A DNA stretch of 38,513 nt from an uncultured Bacilli bacterium (lineage in GTDB: Bacteria > Bacillota_I > Bacilli_A > RF39 > UBA660). The position numbers were made by a program, and so were the translations under genes. Below the pieces are notes generated by a model. That model ran no database searches, was not told the DNA's origin, and worked only from the letters and a program-made list of their open reading frames with translations. Shown here one piece after another: positions 15,410 to 24,579 of the stretch (positions are counted from its first letter, which is position 1; each line of letters starts with the position of its first letter). The stretch lies in contig CALVHX010000007.1 in NCBI GenBank assembly GCA_944329195.1, positions 1 through 38,513 on the forward strand, read 5' to 3'.

Positions 15410-17863
15410 ATGAAAAAAATTACGAAACTATGTAAGATATTTTTAGTTTTGATAACTGTTTTTTCTAATTTATCTTCAACTGTTAAAGTTCTTGCGGATG
15501 AAATTATTTCTAAACCGCTAATTCTTACTTTAGAACAAGTTTTTGATGAGGAAAATGGTTGCGTCGATAAATATAATTTATCTTATATAAGTGAAAGAAA
15601 TGACTATGAAGAATATGAAGAAGTAGATGGTGAAACAATAGAAAAAACTTATGATATTAAGCTTTCTTCAACATTTACTTATTTGAATAATGAAACTACT
15701 TTAGAAAAAGTGGATGTAATTGAAGATGTTACTGGTAGGACTTTAAATACTGTAAGAAGTACTTATGAATTAGATCCTATCTCAAAATACTTTGATGGTG
15801 TGTTTAATTTAGTTGTCACAGTATTAGATGATGAGACAACTATCTATGAAAGGGAAATATCTTATAATGTCAATAATAATTATAAGGGAATAACAAGTTT
15901 TTTAAATGAAGGTGAAATCCTTCCCTACGATGAAGTTGTAAATTATAATTCTATTGGAAATTTTGAGGTGTCGGAAGGTAAGGAATATACTAGTTACTTT
16001 AAAATTATGATTGGCGAGTTAAATCCTACTTCTAGCTATAAAATAGTATTAAATGATGGAACTATGACTGATAGTATGTCAGCATTAGAATTAAGGGAAG
16101 AAATATTAGTAGGTAGTAGTATTGATTTAACTGGAAAGCTATATGGTGATTATTCGGATGAAAGGGAAATTACTTTTGTAGAAGTTAGTGGAGAAGATAT
16201 TACCAATACATATACTTATAGTTACAGTACTAATATAGAGTATGATGGAGATAATGATTACTTACTAAATACTATCTTTAGTGATAAAAATTTAATTTTT
16301 GCTGATGGTTACGCTATCATGCTTACTCCTGAGCTTTCTGATCGTCCAATTCTTTTAGTAGGGCAAGTATTAGAGGCTATAAAAAATTATAATAACGATA
16401 TTCTTGTCGAAGTTACTGATGATAGTGGAAATGTACTTGATTTAACTTTGGAAGAAAATCTTTTAAGTGAAGTTAAGAACAATTATGTATTAAAATTAAC
16501 TAATGGAGTAGATGTTTGCTATACAACTGTAGTAGTTGGTGATACAGATGGTGATAATCATTTGACTAAAGATGATCTAATTACCGCTATGAAGGGATAT
16601 TTGGAAGATGAGTTAATTTTATCTATGGATATGCTTGGCGAAGATGAAGAACTTGGTGTAATTGGTTTTGATGATGTTATGTTCTTTAACGAAATACTAA
16701 AAAATAGTGAAGAACAGGTTGAAGATATTCCTTTGGATAATCAAAACTTTAGTTTGCAGTTTAGTGATATTACAGATGAGATTTATGTAGGCGATTATTT
16801 TGATTTGTCTTTAGTTGTTAAAACAGATAATGTTGCCGATTATATAGATGGTATTACTGGTTTGGTTAGTACTAATAGTAACTTAAAATTAGTCGATATT
16901 AAATTTAATAATAAATTAATTGGAATTTTTAATGATAATGGTAAGTTTATTGCTTCTGGTGATAATGTGACTGGTGATGATACGTTAGTTGTTACTCTTT
17001 CATTTATGGCTATAAGTGAAGGAGTCGGTACAGTTAGTTTAACAGGAAGTACTTCTAAATATTTAAATATTAAAGAATTTGAAGAATTATATAAAGAGAT
17101 AGAAATTAAGAGAAATATCAGTACTAATAATAATTTAGCTTCTTTGCAAGCTAGTGTCGGCACTTTTGATATTCCATTTGATAGTGATGTAACTGTTTAT
17201 ACTTTGACAGTTCCATCCGATACAAAAACTGTTATTCTTTCTGGTTCGCTTGCAGATATCTATGCTAGTGTCGAGGGATTGGTAGAATACGAGCTAACTG
17301 GAGATACTACTACAATTAATGTTACTGTTACTGCTGAAGATGGCAGTAAGAAGGTCTACACTATTTATGTTGTCAAAGAAAAGGAAACAGTAATAGAACC
17401 TGTTACTTACTATTATTCTTCAAATAATTATTTGAAATTATTGGAAATTAGTGGTTATGAAATTGACTTTGAAAGAAATACTTATGAGTACAAAATTAGT
17501 GTTGATAGTGATGTTACAGAACTTGATATTAGAGCAGTAGCGGAAGATACAGGTTCGAGAGTAGAGATAACAGGAAATGAGAATTTTAAAGTCGGAGAAA
17601 ATATTGTTACAATTACTGTGACGGCAGAAAATGGAGAAATTAGAGAATATAAATTAATTGTTGATAAAGAGGCTGAGGAAAAAGATGTTCTTACGGAAAT
17701 TCAAGGCGAATCTAATACAGCAGAAAAAGTTGTCATCATAATACTTATAATACTAGTGGTGTTAGGATTGCTATATCTTATCTTCAAAAAAGATGATGAA
17801 GAGAGCAGTACGTTGGAGGAAAAGAAGGAAAAAAGTAAAAATACTGCTGGTAAGAAGAAGTAA
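15410..17863 (+). CDS. Large membrane-anchored surface protein with dockerin-, cohesin- and cadherin-like domains
   Basis: 817 residues. A signal peptide (about 1-29, ending near VLADE) precedes a long acidic beta-rich region (30-370). At 378-389 is a calcium-binding EF-hand, DTDGDNHLTKDD, opening a dockerin-like module whose second half (to about 435) is diverged. Residues about 444-546 resemble a cohesin-type beta sandwich. Two cadherin-like beta domains follow (about 574-657 and 672-754), each ending in the VTVTAEDGSKKVYTIYVVKE type of strand. A C-terminal membrane span (about 774-793) and a Lys/Glu-rich tail, KKEKSKNTAGKKK, anchor it; there is no LPxTG motif. It lies just upstream of a Tad-like operon and may be its surface partner or an adhesin. 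Domain names are from pattern recognition. Confidence 0.8.
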   Translation: MKKITKLCKIFLVLITVFSNLSSTVKVLADEIISKPLILTLEQVFDEENGCVDKYNLSYISERNDYEEYEEVDGETIEKTYDIKLSSTFTYLNNETTLEKVDVIEDVTGRTLNTVRSTYELDPISKYFDGVFNLVVTVLDDETTIYEREISYNVNNNYKGITSFLNEGEILPYDEVVNYNSIGNFEVSEGKEYTSYFKIMIGELNPTSSYKIVLNDGTMTDSMSALELREEILVGSSIDLTGKLYGDYSDEREITFVEVSGEDITNTYTYSYSTNIEYDGDNDYLLNTIFSDKNLIFADGYAIMLTPELSDRPILLVGQVLEAIKNYNNDILVEVTDDSGNVLDLTLEENLLSEVKNNYVLKLTNGVDVCYTTVVVGDTDGDNHLTKDDLITAMKGYLEDELILSMDMLGEDEELGVIGFDDVMFFNEILKNSEEQVEDIPLDNQNFSLQFSDITDEIYVGDYFDLSLVVKTDNVADYIDGITGLVSTNSNLKLVDIKFNNKLIGIFNDNGKFIASGDNVTGDDTLVVTLSFMAISEGVGTVSLTGSTSKYLNIKEFEELYKEIEIKRNISTNNNLASLQASVGTFDIPFDSDVTVYTLTVPSDTKTVILSGSLADIYASVEGLVEYELTGDTTTINVTVTAEDGSKKVYTIYVVKEKETVIEPVTYYYSSNNYLKLLEISGYEIDFERNTYEYKISVDSDVTELDIRAVAEDTGSRVEITGNENFKVGENIVTITVTAENGEIREYKLIVDKEAEEKDVLTEIQGESNTAEKVVIIILIILVVLGLLYLIFKKDDEESSTLEEKKEKSKNTAGKKK

Positions 17864-17869
17864 TTTTGA

Positions 17870-17899
17870 AAAGATTGACTATAGGGTCTTTCTTTTTTT
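17870..17899 (+). terminator. Terminator after the surface-protein gene
   Basis: AAAGATT (17870-17876) pairs with GGTCTTT (17885-17891), using two G-U pairs, followed by C and seven T. Confidence 0.65.
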
Positions 17900-17908
17900 A
17901 TGTTTCTT

Positions 17909-17917
17909 TGTTATAAT
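17909..17917 (+). promoter_or_regulatory. Extended -10 promoter of the Tad-like operon
   Basis: TGTTATAAT, with TATAAT at 17912-17917, about 30 bp before the first tadE-like ATG; no clear -35. Confidence 0.55.
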
Positions 17918-17947
17918 TGTATTGATAATAGAGAGAGTGTGATTTCT

Positions 17948-18280
17948 ATGAATAGGAAAGGTCAAGCATTAGTGGAATTTGTTCTTATACTGCCTATATT
18001 TATATTTATATTATTTGCAATAGTAGATTTTGGAATGATTCTAAATATGAAAAGTGAGCTTGAAAATACTAGTGTCGATATTGTCAATAGGTTTAAGAAT
18101 AGTGATTCTTTGGAGAGTATAAAGAGTTTTTATCCTGATTTATCTATAAATTTTACTAGTGATGATGAATACACAGTTATTACTATTTCTAAAGATGTAG
18201 ATATTATGACTCCTGGTCTTAATTTAGTATTAGGAGAATCACATATGGTTACTGTCGAAAGGACTATTCCTAATGTTTAA
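17948..18280 (+). CDS. TadE-like pseudopilin
   Basis: 110 residues from the ATG at 17948; an in-frame upstream ATG at 17900 lies within or ahead of the promoter and is unlikely. The N-terminus MNRKGQALVEFVLILPIFIF is a textbook TadE start: a short basic stretch, G then QALVEF with the conserved Glu, then a hydrophobic helix to about residue 30. TadE proteins are cleaved by a prepilin peptidase and act as minor pilins in Tad (tight adherence) machines. The C-terminal 75 residues form a small extracellular domain. It overlaps the next gene by 8 bp and is the first gene of a six-gene operon. Confidence 0.85.
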   Translation: MNRKGQALVEFVLILPIFIFILFAIVDFGMILNMKSELENTSVDIVNRFKNSDSLESIKSFYPDLSINFTSDDEYTVITISKDVDIMTPGLNLVLGESHMVTVERTIPNV

Positions 18281-18662
18281 TCTTAATAATAAAGGGCAAA
18301 GTTTGGTTTTATTTGTTATTTTATTTCCTATATTTATTCTCGTTATGGCAATGGTATATGATATTGGAAACTTTTATTATGAAAAGGAAAGATTGGATAA
18401 TGTCAATTATATGACAATAGAATATGGATTAGATGAGATTGAAAATATTAATGAAAGTGATCTAATTGATTTAATAGTAAGAAATACTTCTAATTTGAGT
18501 GATATATCGGTGCTAATAGATGATGATGTTATTACAATTAGATTAGGTATTAATGCTAAAGGAATTTTTAGTACTATTTTAAATTTTGATTCTATTAGTA
18601 TTTCTTCAGAATATAAAGGCAGTATTATAAATGATGAAAAAATAATTGAAAGGGTAAAGTGA
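18273..18662 (+). CDS. Second TadE/TadG-like pseudopilin
   Basis: 129 residues. The N-terminus MFNLNNKGQSLVLFVILFPI resembles TadE/TadG starts (NxxGQ...), but the conserved Glu of the QALVEF motif is Leu, which may affect processing or assembly. One membrane helix (about 9-30) is followed by an extracellular domain. There is no von Willebrand domain of the kind seen in full TadG. The 8-bp overlaps with its neighbours imply translational coupling. Probably a minor subunit working with the first TadE. Confidence 0.75.
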   Translation: MFNLNNKGQSLVLFVILFPIFILVMAMVYDIGNFYYEKERLDNVNYMTIEYGLDEIENINESDLIDLIVRNTSNLSDISVLIDDDVITIRLGINAKGIFSTILNFDSISISSEYKGSIINDEKIIERVK

Positions 18663-18667
18663 TACTT

Positions 18668-19435
18668 ATGGCAGGTAAGATAATTAGTGTGTCTTCTGTA
18701 AAAGGTGGGGTTGGAAAAACGACCATTTTGACTAATTTAGCGGGTATTTATTGTTCTTTAAATAAGAAGGTATTGATTGTCGATTTTGATTTATATTCTG
18801 GAGGCGTAGCAGTGTCTCTAAATGTTAAAAATGCAAAAGATATATACATGATGATAGATAGTATGCGTAATAATAGATTTACTGAACTTAAAAATTATAT
18901 TGCTACTTATAATAGTAATATAGATGTTTTGGCTTGCCCTAAGGATCCTAGGGAAGCTTCTAAAGTAGAAAGCAGATTTATTCCGACTATTTTTGATTTG
19001 GCAAAAAAAGAGTACGATGTTGTACTTGTAGATACGACTCATGTATTAGATGAAATCAATTTGACAATTTTAGATTATTCATATATGACCCTTTTTGTTA
19101 TTACGAATGATTTAGTAGATTTGAAGAATATGAAAAGCTTAGTAACTATCTTTAAAGATACTGGTAAAAAAAATTATCTTACTGTTCTTAATAATTCGAG
19201 GGATATTGGTAAGGATTATCTGAGTTTATTTGATATAAGAAATATTATTAAGACTAACATTGATTACACTATATCGAAAAATTATTATATAAAAAATATT
19301 GATAAGTACGTTATGAATGGTGAGATTTTAACTCTTAATAAAAAGATTAATATGTTTCATCAAAATGATGTTAGTAATATGAAAAAGATGGCTATGGATC
19401 TATTAGATGATAGACATAGTAAGGAGGAAAAATAG
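18668..19435 (+). CDS. TadZ/CpaE-like ParA/MinD-family ATPase
   Basis: About 255 residues from ATG at 18668; an in-frame GTG at 18659 overlaps the previous stop. It begins with a deviant Walker A, SSVKGGVGKTTILTNLAG, then VLIVDFDLYSGG and VVLVDTTHVLDEIN, typical of ParA/MinD-type ATPases. In Tad loci this member (TadZ/CpaE) positions the secretion machine at the membrane or pole. There is no N-terminal receiver-like domain of the kind found in longer CpaE. It is followed by tadA, whose ribosome binding site AAGGAGG lies inside the end of this gene. Confidence 0.85.
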   Translation: MAGKIISVSSVKGGVGKTTILTNLAGIYCSLNKKVLIVDFDLYSGGVAVSLNVKNAKDIYMMIDSMRNNRFTELKNYIATYNSNIDVLACPKDPREASKVESRFIPTIFDLAKKEYDVVLVDTTHVLDEINLTILDYSYMTLFVITNDLVDLKNMKSLVTIFKDTGKKNYLTVLNNSRDIGKDYLSLFDIRNIIKTNIDYTISKNYYIKNIDKYVMNGEILTLNKKINMFHQNDVSNMKKMAMDLLDDRHSKEEK

Positions 19436-19436
19436 G

Positions 19437-20765
19437 ATGGTAAAAAAGAGTTTGACTGAAGCTTTTGAAGTGAAACCAAGAAATTTTTCTTCGATAGAAA
19501 ATGTAAAAGATTATGAAATTTTTAGTGATAAAAATTTATTAGAAGAGTTAAGAATTAAAATTGTTCAGAATTTAATAGAGGAAAATATACCTGACGATAA
19601 GCTTTTAGATGATTACATAAATAATGAAATAGATAAGACGTTAGTGGGTTATGATCTTACCAGTTTGGAAAGAGGCCATGTTTTTAGTTTAATTCAAAAT
19701 GAAATTACTGGCTTTGGTCCAATTACTCCTCTACTGGAAGATGAGTCGATTACTGAGATAATGGTTAATTCTCCTGAAGAGATATATGTGGAAATAGATG
19801 GTAAAATTGTCAGAGATGAAACTGTTTCATTTATAAATGATAAACATATAGTCAGAACTATACAAAGAATTGTACAGCCTTTGGGAAGAACAATTGATGC
19901 TGCAAATCCTATGGTCGATGCTAGACTTAGAGATGGTTCAAGATTAAATGCTATTATTCCTCCTCTTAGTTTGAAAGGCCCTGTTTTGACGATTAGAAAG
20001 TTTAATAAAAATCTTGAGTCAATTGATGATCTACTTAGAAATGGGACTTTAACGGTAAATATGGCTAGATTTCTAGAGGCATCGGTCGAGGCCAAACTTA
20101 ATATACTTATATCTGGGGGAACTGGCAGTGGTAAAACGACGCTTCTTAATGTTTTGTCTAGCTTTCTTGGTTATGATGAAAGAATTATTACTATAGAGGA
20201 TGCTGCAGAGTTAAAACTTAATCAAAAACATGTTATTTCTTTGGAAACACGTGTTACTAATTATGAGGGGGAAGGGGAAGTCACTATAAGAGATCTAGTT
20301 AGAAATTCTCTTAGAATGAGACCTGATAGAATAATTGTTGGTGAAGTTAGAGGTAAAGAAGCTTTTGATATGATGCAGGCGATGAATACAGGACATGAAG
20401 GATCAATTACTACGCTTCATGCCAATACACCAGTCGATGCTATGAATCGTTTAGAGACCATGATATTGATGAATGAAATGGAAATACCCGTTTCGGCAGT
20501 AAGAGGATATATTGAAAATGCTATTGATATTGTTATTCAGATAGATAGATTATCTGATGGGAAAAGAAAAATTACTTCAATAAGTGAAGTTGTCGGTATA
20601 AAAAATGGTGATATTGAAATAAAAGAAATATTTTCGTTTAAGCAAAAAGGACTTATGGATGATGGTTCTGTTATTGGGGAGTTTGGGTTATATAAGAGAA
20701 AACCAAATGTTTATGATAAGATAATAAAAAAGGGATTTACGAATATTAGTGATATATTTGAATAA
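19437..20765 (+). CDS. tadA: TadA/CpaF secretion ATPase
   Basis: 442 residues from ATG at 19437, preceded by AAGGAGG (19421-19427). It is the hexameric ATPase that powers Tad pilus assembly. The N-terminal domain has [20 protein letters not shown], characteristic of CpaF. The ATPase core shows Walker [15 protein letters not shown], the ITIEDAAEL Asp box, and Walker [21 protein letters not shown] followed by the His box [15 protein letters not shown]. No key residue is missing, so the motor should be active. It sits directly after the TadZ gene and before the tadB/tadC-like membrane proteins. Confidence 0.95.
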   Translation: MVKKSLTEAFEVKPRNFSSIENVKDYEIFSDKNLLEELRIKIVQNLIEENIPDDKLLDDYINNEIDKTLVGYDLTSLERGHVFSLIQNEITGFGPITPLLEDESITEIMVNSPEEIYVEIDGKIVRDETVSFINDKHIVRTIQRIVQPLGRTIDAANPMVDARLRDGSRLNAIIPPLSLKGPVLTIRKFNKNLESIDDLLRNGTLTVNMARFLEASVEAKLNILISGGTGSGKTTLLNVLSSFLGYDERIITIEDAAELKLNQKHVISLETRVTNYEGEGEVTIRDLVRNSLRMRPDRIIVGEVRGKEAFDMMQAMNTGHEGSITTLHANTPVDAMNRLETMILMNEMEIPVSAVRGYIENAIDIVIQIDRLSDGKRKITSISEVVGIKNGDIEIKEIFSFKQKGLMDDGSVIGEFGLYKRKPNVYDKIIKKGFTNISDIFE

Positions 20766-20784
20766 TTAGGAAAGGAATGATGAT

Positions 20785-21780
20785 ATGAATACTATTGTTT
20801 TACTACAAATTATATTTACAGTTGTCTTATTTGTTATTATCATTCTAATATTTAGGCAGAATGTGTCTTTAAAAAAGGAAAAAAGAATAGGTTATTATTC
20901 ATTAGAACCAATTGTAGATAATAGTTTATCTTTGAGTGATAAATTTATAAAAAAATATCTTGATTTTGTTAAGAGACAGAGAAAATTAATTGGGAAGTCT
21001 AAAATATTGAGAAGGAAGTCTAAAAAGTACGAGAAATATATAAAATATAAACATAGAGAGACATTTGAGCCTATTGATTTTATTACAAATAAATTAATTA
21101 TCAGTTTTAACTTTTTGTTACTTACTATTATTTCACAAGTATTTACGATAAGGGTTTTGAGTATTTATGAACTTATTATTAATTATTTTATTGGGTACTA
21201 CTTATTAGATATATATCTATATTTTGATTACAAAAGACAAACTAAACTGATCGAAAATGAACTACTTAGGGCTATTATTATCATGAATAATGCTTTTAAA
21301 GCAGGTAAAAGTACTCTTCAGGCTGTTGAGATTGCTTCTTTAGAACTTCCCGAGCCTATATGCGATGAGTTTAAAAAAATGTATTTGGATATGAAATATG
21401 GATTATCAGTCGATACTGCCTTTGAAAGGTTTGCTAAACGTGTTAATTTAGAGGAGGCTGTCTATTTGTCTTCTTCTCTTACTATTCTTAATAAAACTGG
21501 TGGAAATATTGTCGAAGTATTTTCTTCGATCGAAAGAACTTTATTTGATAAGAAAAAGTTAAGAGAGGAGCTTAAGAACATTACTGCTAGTGCTAATATG
21601 ATTGTTAAGATTTTATTTGTAGTACCTTTTGTCTTTATTGGTATTATATATGTTCTTAATCCAAGTTATTTTGATCCTTTGTTTAGTTCACCTCTAGGGT
21701 ATATGATAATATTTATTATAATTATTATGCTAATTATTTATCTTTTGATTCTTAAGAAGATAATGAAAGTTGAGGTGTGA
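20785..21780 (+). CDS. TadB-like inner-membrane platform protein
   Basis: 331 residues with an N-terminal membrane span (about 5-22), two central spans (about 105-145) and two C-terminal spans (about 270-325). Between them lies the type II secretion F domain: AIIIMNNAFKAGKSTLQAVE, then AVYLSSSLTILNKTGGNIVE. TadB and TadC together form the platform on which the TadA motor acts. The gene is 20 bp after tadA, with an AGGAAAGGA site. The next gene's ribosome binding site overlaps its end. Confidence 0.85.
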   Translation: MNTIVLLQIIFTVVLFVIIILIFRQNVSLKKEKRIGYYSLEPIVDNSLSLSDKFIKKYLDFVKRQRKLIGKSKILRRKSKKYEKYIKYKHRETFEPIDFITNKLIISFNFLLLTIISQVFTIRVLSIYELIINYFIGYYLLDIYLYFDYKRQTKLIENELLRAIIIMNNAFKAGKSTLQAVEIASLELPEPICDEFKKMYLDMKYGLSVDTAFERFAKRVNLEEAVYLSSSLTILNKTGGNIVEVFSSIERTLFDKKKLREELKNITASANMIVKILFVVPFVFIGIIYVLNPSYFDPLFSSPLGYMIIFIIIIMLIIYLLILKKIMKVEV

Positions 21781-21784
21781 GATT

Positions 21785-22486
21785 GTGAAGTATAAGGGTA
21801 ATTTGTCTTTAAAGTTATACAATAAAAAAACAGTTAACAAAATTCAAAATAAAATTAATTTGCTTGGTGTCTCTTGTAAATATGATGCTATAACTTTTCT
21901 CAATGCTAGATTATTTACTTCAATAATTGTTTTCTTTGTAGTGCTTATTTTTTCTTCGTATGGCTATATATTGTCGATAGTATTTGTAATTTTATATTAT
22001 TATTTATTTGAGAGAATATTACTTGATGAAAAAATAAAAAAGAGGGTAACCAAACTCAATAATGAGTCTATCTATTTTTTTGAGGTTCTTACTTTGTCTT
22101 TACAAACTGGTAGAAATCTAATAGAAGCTGTTTCAATTACGGTAAATAGTGTCGATTCAGAAATCTCTAGAGAATTTAAGGAGGCTATTAGGCAAACAAG
22201 ATTTGGTAAAAGTTTAACAGAGAGTTTAAATGATATGCAAAAAAAGATTCCTTCGGATAGTATCAATAATATCATTTTGACTTTGACACAAGCTAATATG
22301 TATGGTAGTAGTATTATTGATATGATGTATAATCAAGTTGATTATTTAAGGGAAAGAAGGAAATTGGAAGTTAAAGCTACTATTTCAAAAATTCCAACAA
22401 AAATAAGTATTATTTCGGTATTTTTCTTTATTCCACTTATTTTACTTATTATACTTGCTCCTGCTCTTCTTTCTTACATTGGATAG
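21785..22486 (+). CDS. TadC-like inner-membrane platform protein
   Basis: 233 residues from GTG at 21785, favoured because AGGTG (21773-21777) lies 7 bp upstream; a TTG at 21770 would overlap tadB. A membrane pair (about 39-76) is followed by a T2SS F domain with NESIYFFEVLTLSLQTGRNL and IILTLTQANMYGSSIIDMMY, and a C-terminal span (about 208-232). It is the last gene of the Tad-like operon: a yebC promoter follows directly. No gene for a Flp pilin, TadV prepilin peptidase or CpaB appears in the window. Confidence 0.85.
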   Translation: MKYKGNLSLKLYNKKTVNKIQNKINLLGVSCKYDAITFLNARLFTSIIVFFVVLIFSSYGYILSIVFVILYYYLFERILLDEKIKKRVTKLNNESIYFFEVLTLSLQTGRNLIEAVSITVNSVDSEISREFKEAIRQTRFGKSLTESLNDMQKKIPSDSINNIILTLTQANMYGSSIIDMMYNQVDYLRERRKLEVKATISKIPTKISIISVFFFIPLILLIILAPALLSYIG

Positions 22487-22492
22487 TAGCCC

Positions 22493-22521
22493 TTGACTAA
22501 ACTAATTATTAATAGTATGAT
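22493..22521 (+). promoter_or_regulatory. Promoter of yebC
   Basis: TTGACT (22493-22498) and TATGAT (22516-22521) with 17-bp spacing. Confidence 0.75.
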
Positions 22522-22553
22522 AATAAACGATAAGATGTAAAGGAGGAAATTAT

Positions 22554-23273
22554 ATGTCAGGACATAGTAAATGGTCTACAATAAAAAGAAAAAAGGGTGC
22601 TATTGATGCTGAGAGAAGTAAGGTTTTTCAAAAACTAGCAAAAGAGCTTTACGTAGCCGCTAAATCAGGTGATAGTAATCCAGAGAATAATCCTACTCTT
22701 AGGATGGTTGTGGAGAAAGCTAAAGCTGAAAATATGCCGAAAGCTAATATTGAGTCCGCTATTAACAAGGCAAAGAATAAAGCTAATGATGAAAATTATG
22801 AATCAGTTAGATATGAGGGATATGGTCCTAATGGAATTGCTATTATGATAGATTGTCTTACAGATAACAAAAACAGAACTGCTGGTTTTGTAAGGAGCAC
22901 TTTAACTAAAAGAGGAGGTAATTTAGGTACTGATGGTTCTGTCAGTTATTTGTTTCAAAGAAAAGGTGTTATTGTATTAGAAAAAATTTATGATGAAAAT
23001 AAGATGATGGAAGATATTCTTAATTTAAATGTACTTGATTTTATAGTGGATGATGATAGTTATGTTATTTATACTGATCCTAATAATTTTATAGATGTTA
23101 AGGATAATTTGATTTCTTTGGGGTATGATAGATTTATAGTTAGTGAAGTTACTTTTGTCCCTAATAGTTACATCTCTTTGGAAAAAGAAGATATGGAAAA
23201 AGTGTGTAATCTAATAGATGCTTTAAACGATCTTGATGATGTTCAAGCTGTTTATCATAATTTAGAAATGTAA
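22554..23273 (+). CDS. yebC: YebC/PmpR-family protein
   Basis: 239 residues, full length. The N-terminus MSGHSKWSTIKRKKGAIDAE and the motif YEGYGPNGIAIMIDCLTDN are diagnostic. YebC proteins are DUF28-family factors first described as transcription regulators; more recent work implicates some members in translation at difficult sequences such as proline stretches. The ribosome binding site is AAAGGAGGAAAT. It has its own promoter and is followed by an unusual long hairpin rather than a classical terminator. Confidence 0.95.
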   Translation: MSGHSKWSTIKRKKGAIDAERSKVFQKLAKELYVAAKSGDSNPENNPTLRMVVEKAKAENMPKANIESAINKAKNKANDENYESVRYEGYGPNGIAIMIDCLTDNKNRTAGFVRSTLTKRGGNLGTDGSVSYLFQRKGVIVLEKIYDENKMMEDILNLNVLDFIVDDDSYVIYTDPNNFIDVKDNLISLGYDRFIVSEVTFVPNSYISLEKEDMEKVCNLIDALNDLDDVQAVYHNLEM

Positions 23274-23283
23274 GATAAATAAG

Positions 23284-23328
23284 ATAAGAAACTTTTCGTG
23301 AGTATTCAAGAGAGTGATAATTTCTTAT
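23284..23328 (+). repeat. Long imperfect hairpin downstream of yebC
   Basis: ATAAGAAA (23284-23291) is inverse-complementary to TTTCTTAT (23321-23328). Inside, bases around ACTTTT can pair with GAGAGT (with G-U pairs) around a loop CGTGAGTATTCAA. No T-tract follows, so it is not a standard terminator; it could be an mRNA 3'-end or processing structure. Confidence 0.45.
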
Positions 23329-23358
23329 GATGAGCACGTTGTGAATTAAATTATGCCC

Positions 23359-23390
23359 TTGATATTATTTTGATTATATGGTATTATAAT
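23359..23390 (+). promoter_or_regulatory. Promoter of the TasA-like gene pair
   Basis: TTGATA (23359-23364) followed after 17 bp by TATTAT (23382-23387), overlapping TATAAT (23385-23390). The same GGTATTATAAT core recurs at 28121-28131. Confidence 0.65.
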
Positions 23391-23416
23391 ATTGTAAAAA
23401 TAGTAGAGGTGATGAA

Positions 23417-24022
23417 ATGGAATTTAAAAAATTAATTTTAGTTTTAGTTGTCACAACTACTATTATTTTTGGGTGTTTATGGGGGAGTACATATGCTTAT
23501 TATACGTATAACAACGGTACTTCTGTTAACGTGACTACTGGTAGTGTTAATACTGGTGTTGCTGTTGTTTTTAGTCAGAGCGAGTATATGAACATTCAAA
23601 CGGGGGTTCCAATTACTGAAGATGACGTCGATACATATGCAAGCAAAACAGTTTTTACGTTGACCCCCGATAGTAATATTTTAAGTGGATATGATGTCGC
23701 AGTGACTGTAAATTTGATTAATTTTACTATTGATCCTGAACTTCTAGTAGCGGATTTTAGGTATAATCTTTCCTGTAGTGATGGAACTAATACGAATTTG
23801 ATTACGAGTTCTTCCGGTAACGTTATTCATGACGATTATATTAATAATAAGGTATTACCACTTGGGACGCTTAGTACTTCTAATGGTACTTTTGATGTGG
23901 ATAAGACTTACACTTGCACAATTAGAGTATGGCTTCATGAAACTGGATCAAATCAGAATAACTTGATGGACAGAAGTTTTTCGGGTTTAGTCAAAGTTAA
24001 TTCTGTGTTTAGAAAGCAGTGA
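23417..24022 (+). CDS. TasA/camelysin-like secreted protein with SipW-type signal peptide
   Basis: 201 residues. A hydrophobic N-terminus ends GCLWGSTYAYYTYNNGT, the STYAYY...G pattern of signal peptides cleaved by SipW-type signal peptidases. The mature part is predicted beta-rich, with Thr/Ser/Asn/Val bias and an acidic character, as in TasA/CalY matrix fibre proteins. Two Cys residues (LSCSDG and YTCTI) might form a disulfide. The ribosome binding site is AGAGGTGATG. It overlaps the next, related gene and probably arose with it by duplication. The family assignment rests mainly on the signal region. Confidence 0.65.
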   Translation: MEFKKLILVLVVTTTIIFGCLWGSTYAYYTYNNGTSVNVTTGSVNTGVAVVFSQSEYMNIQTGVPITEDDVDTYASKTVFTLTPDSNILSGYDVAVTVNLINFTIDPELLVADFRYNLSCSDGTNTNLITSSSGNVIHDDYINNKVLPLGTLSTSNGTFDVDKTYTCTIRVWLHETGSNQNNLMDRSFSGLVKVNSVFRKQ

Positions 24023-24030
24023 GGTTTATA

Positions 24031-24579
24031 ATGATAAAATATAAAAAAACAATATTTATAATTTTAGGTGTTATAGTTTTTTCAGCTTTAGTTACGTCAG
24101 TGACTTATGCTTATATTGTTACGATGACTAATCAGGGAAATGTTCATACAAATACAGGAACGTTAGATGTAGATTATACTATTTCTGAAAATATTACTGG
24201 AGAGCTTTTGCCATCTTCTTCTAAGGATGATGGTTTAAAGGCCACCGCTACTGCAAAAATTACTAGTAATAGTATTCCTGCTGCGTTTAATTTATATATT
24301 AATCCAGAAGTATTAGATGGTCTTGCTGTCGATGCTTTAAAATGGGAAGTGTATGGTTATATAGGTAATAATCTTTCTTATTCAAATACTGGTAATTTTA
24401 GTAATGCAAGTGTTGGCAATGCAATTAAAATTGTCAATGGTTATGAATTGACTACTGATATTACTACTTTTAATATCTATATTTGGATTGATGGTAGTTT
24501 GATGACAGAGTCGGTAATTGGTAAAAGATTTAAGGCTAATATAACAGCGGATTCTGTTCCTATTACAGGTGAATTTTAA
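24031..24579 (+). CDS. Second TasA/camelysin-like secreted protein
   Basis: 182 residues from ATG at 24031; AGGT (24022-24025) precedes it, and an in-frame GTG at 24019 overlaps the previous stop. The signal region SALVTSVTYAYIVTMTNQGN has the same TYAY motif as its neighbour. The mature domain, for example NTGTLDVDYTISENITGEL, is beta-strand-like. No Cys occurs in the mature part. It is likely co-secreted with the preceding protein as a matrix or fibre component. No sipW-like peptidase gene is in the window. Confidence 0.65.
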   Translation: MIKYKKTIFIILGVIVFSALVTSVTYAYIVTMTNQGNVHTNTGTLDVDYTISENITGELLPSSSKDDGLKATATAKITSNSIPAAFNLYINPEVLDGLAVDALKWEVYGYIGNNLSYSNTGNFSNASVGNAIKIVNGYELTTDITTFNIYIWIDGSLMTESVIGKRFKANITADSVPITGEF

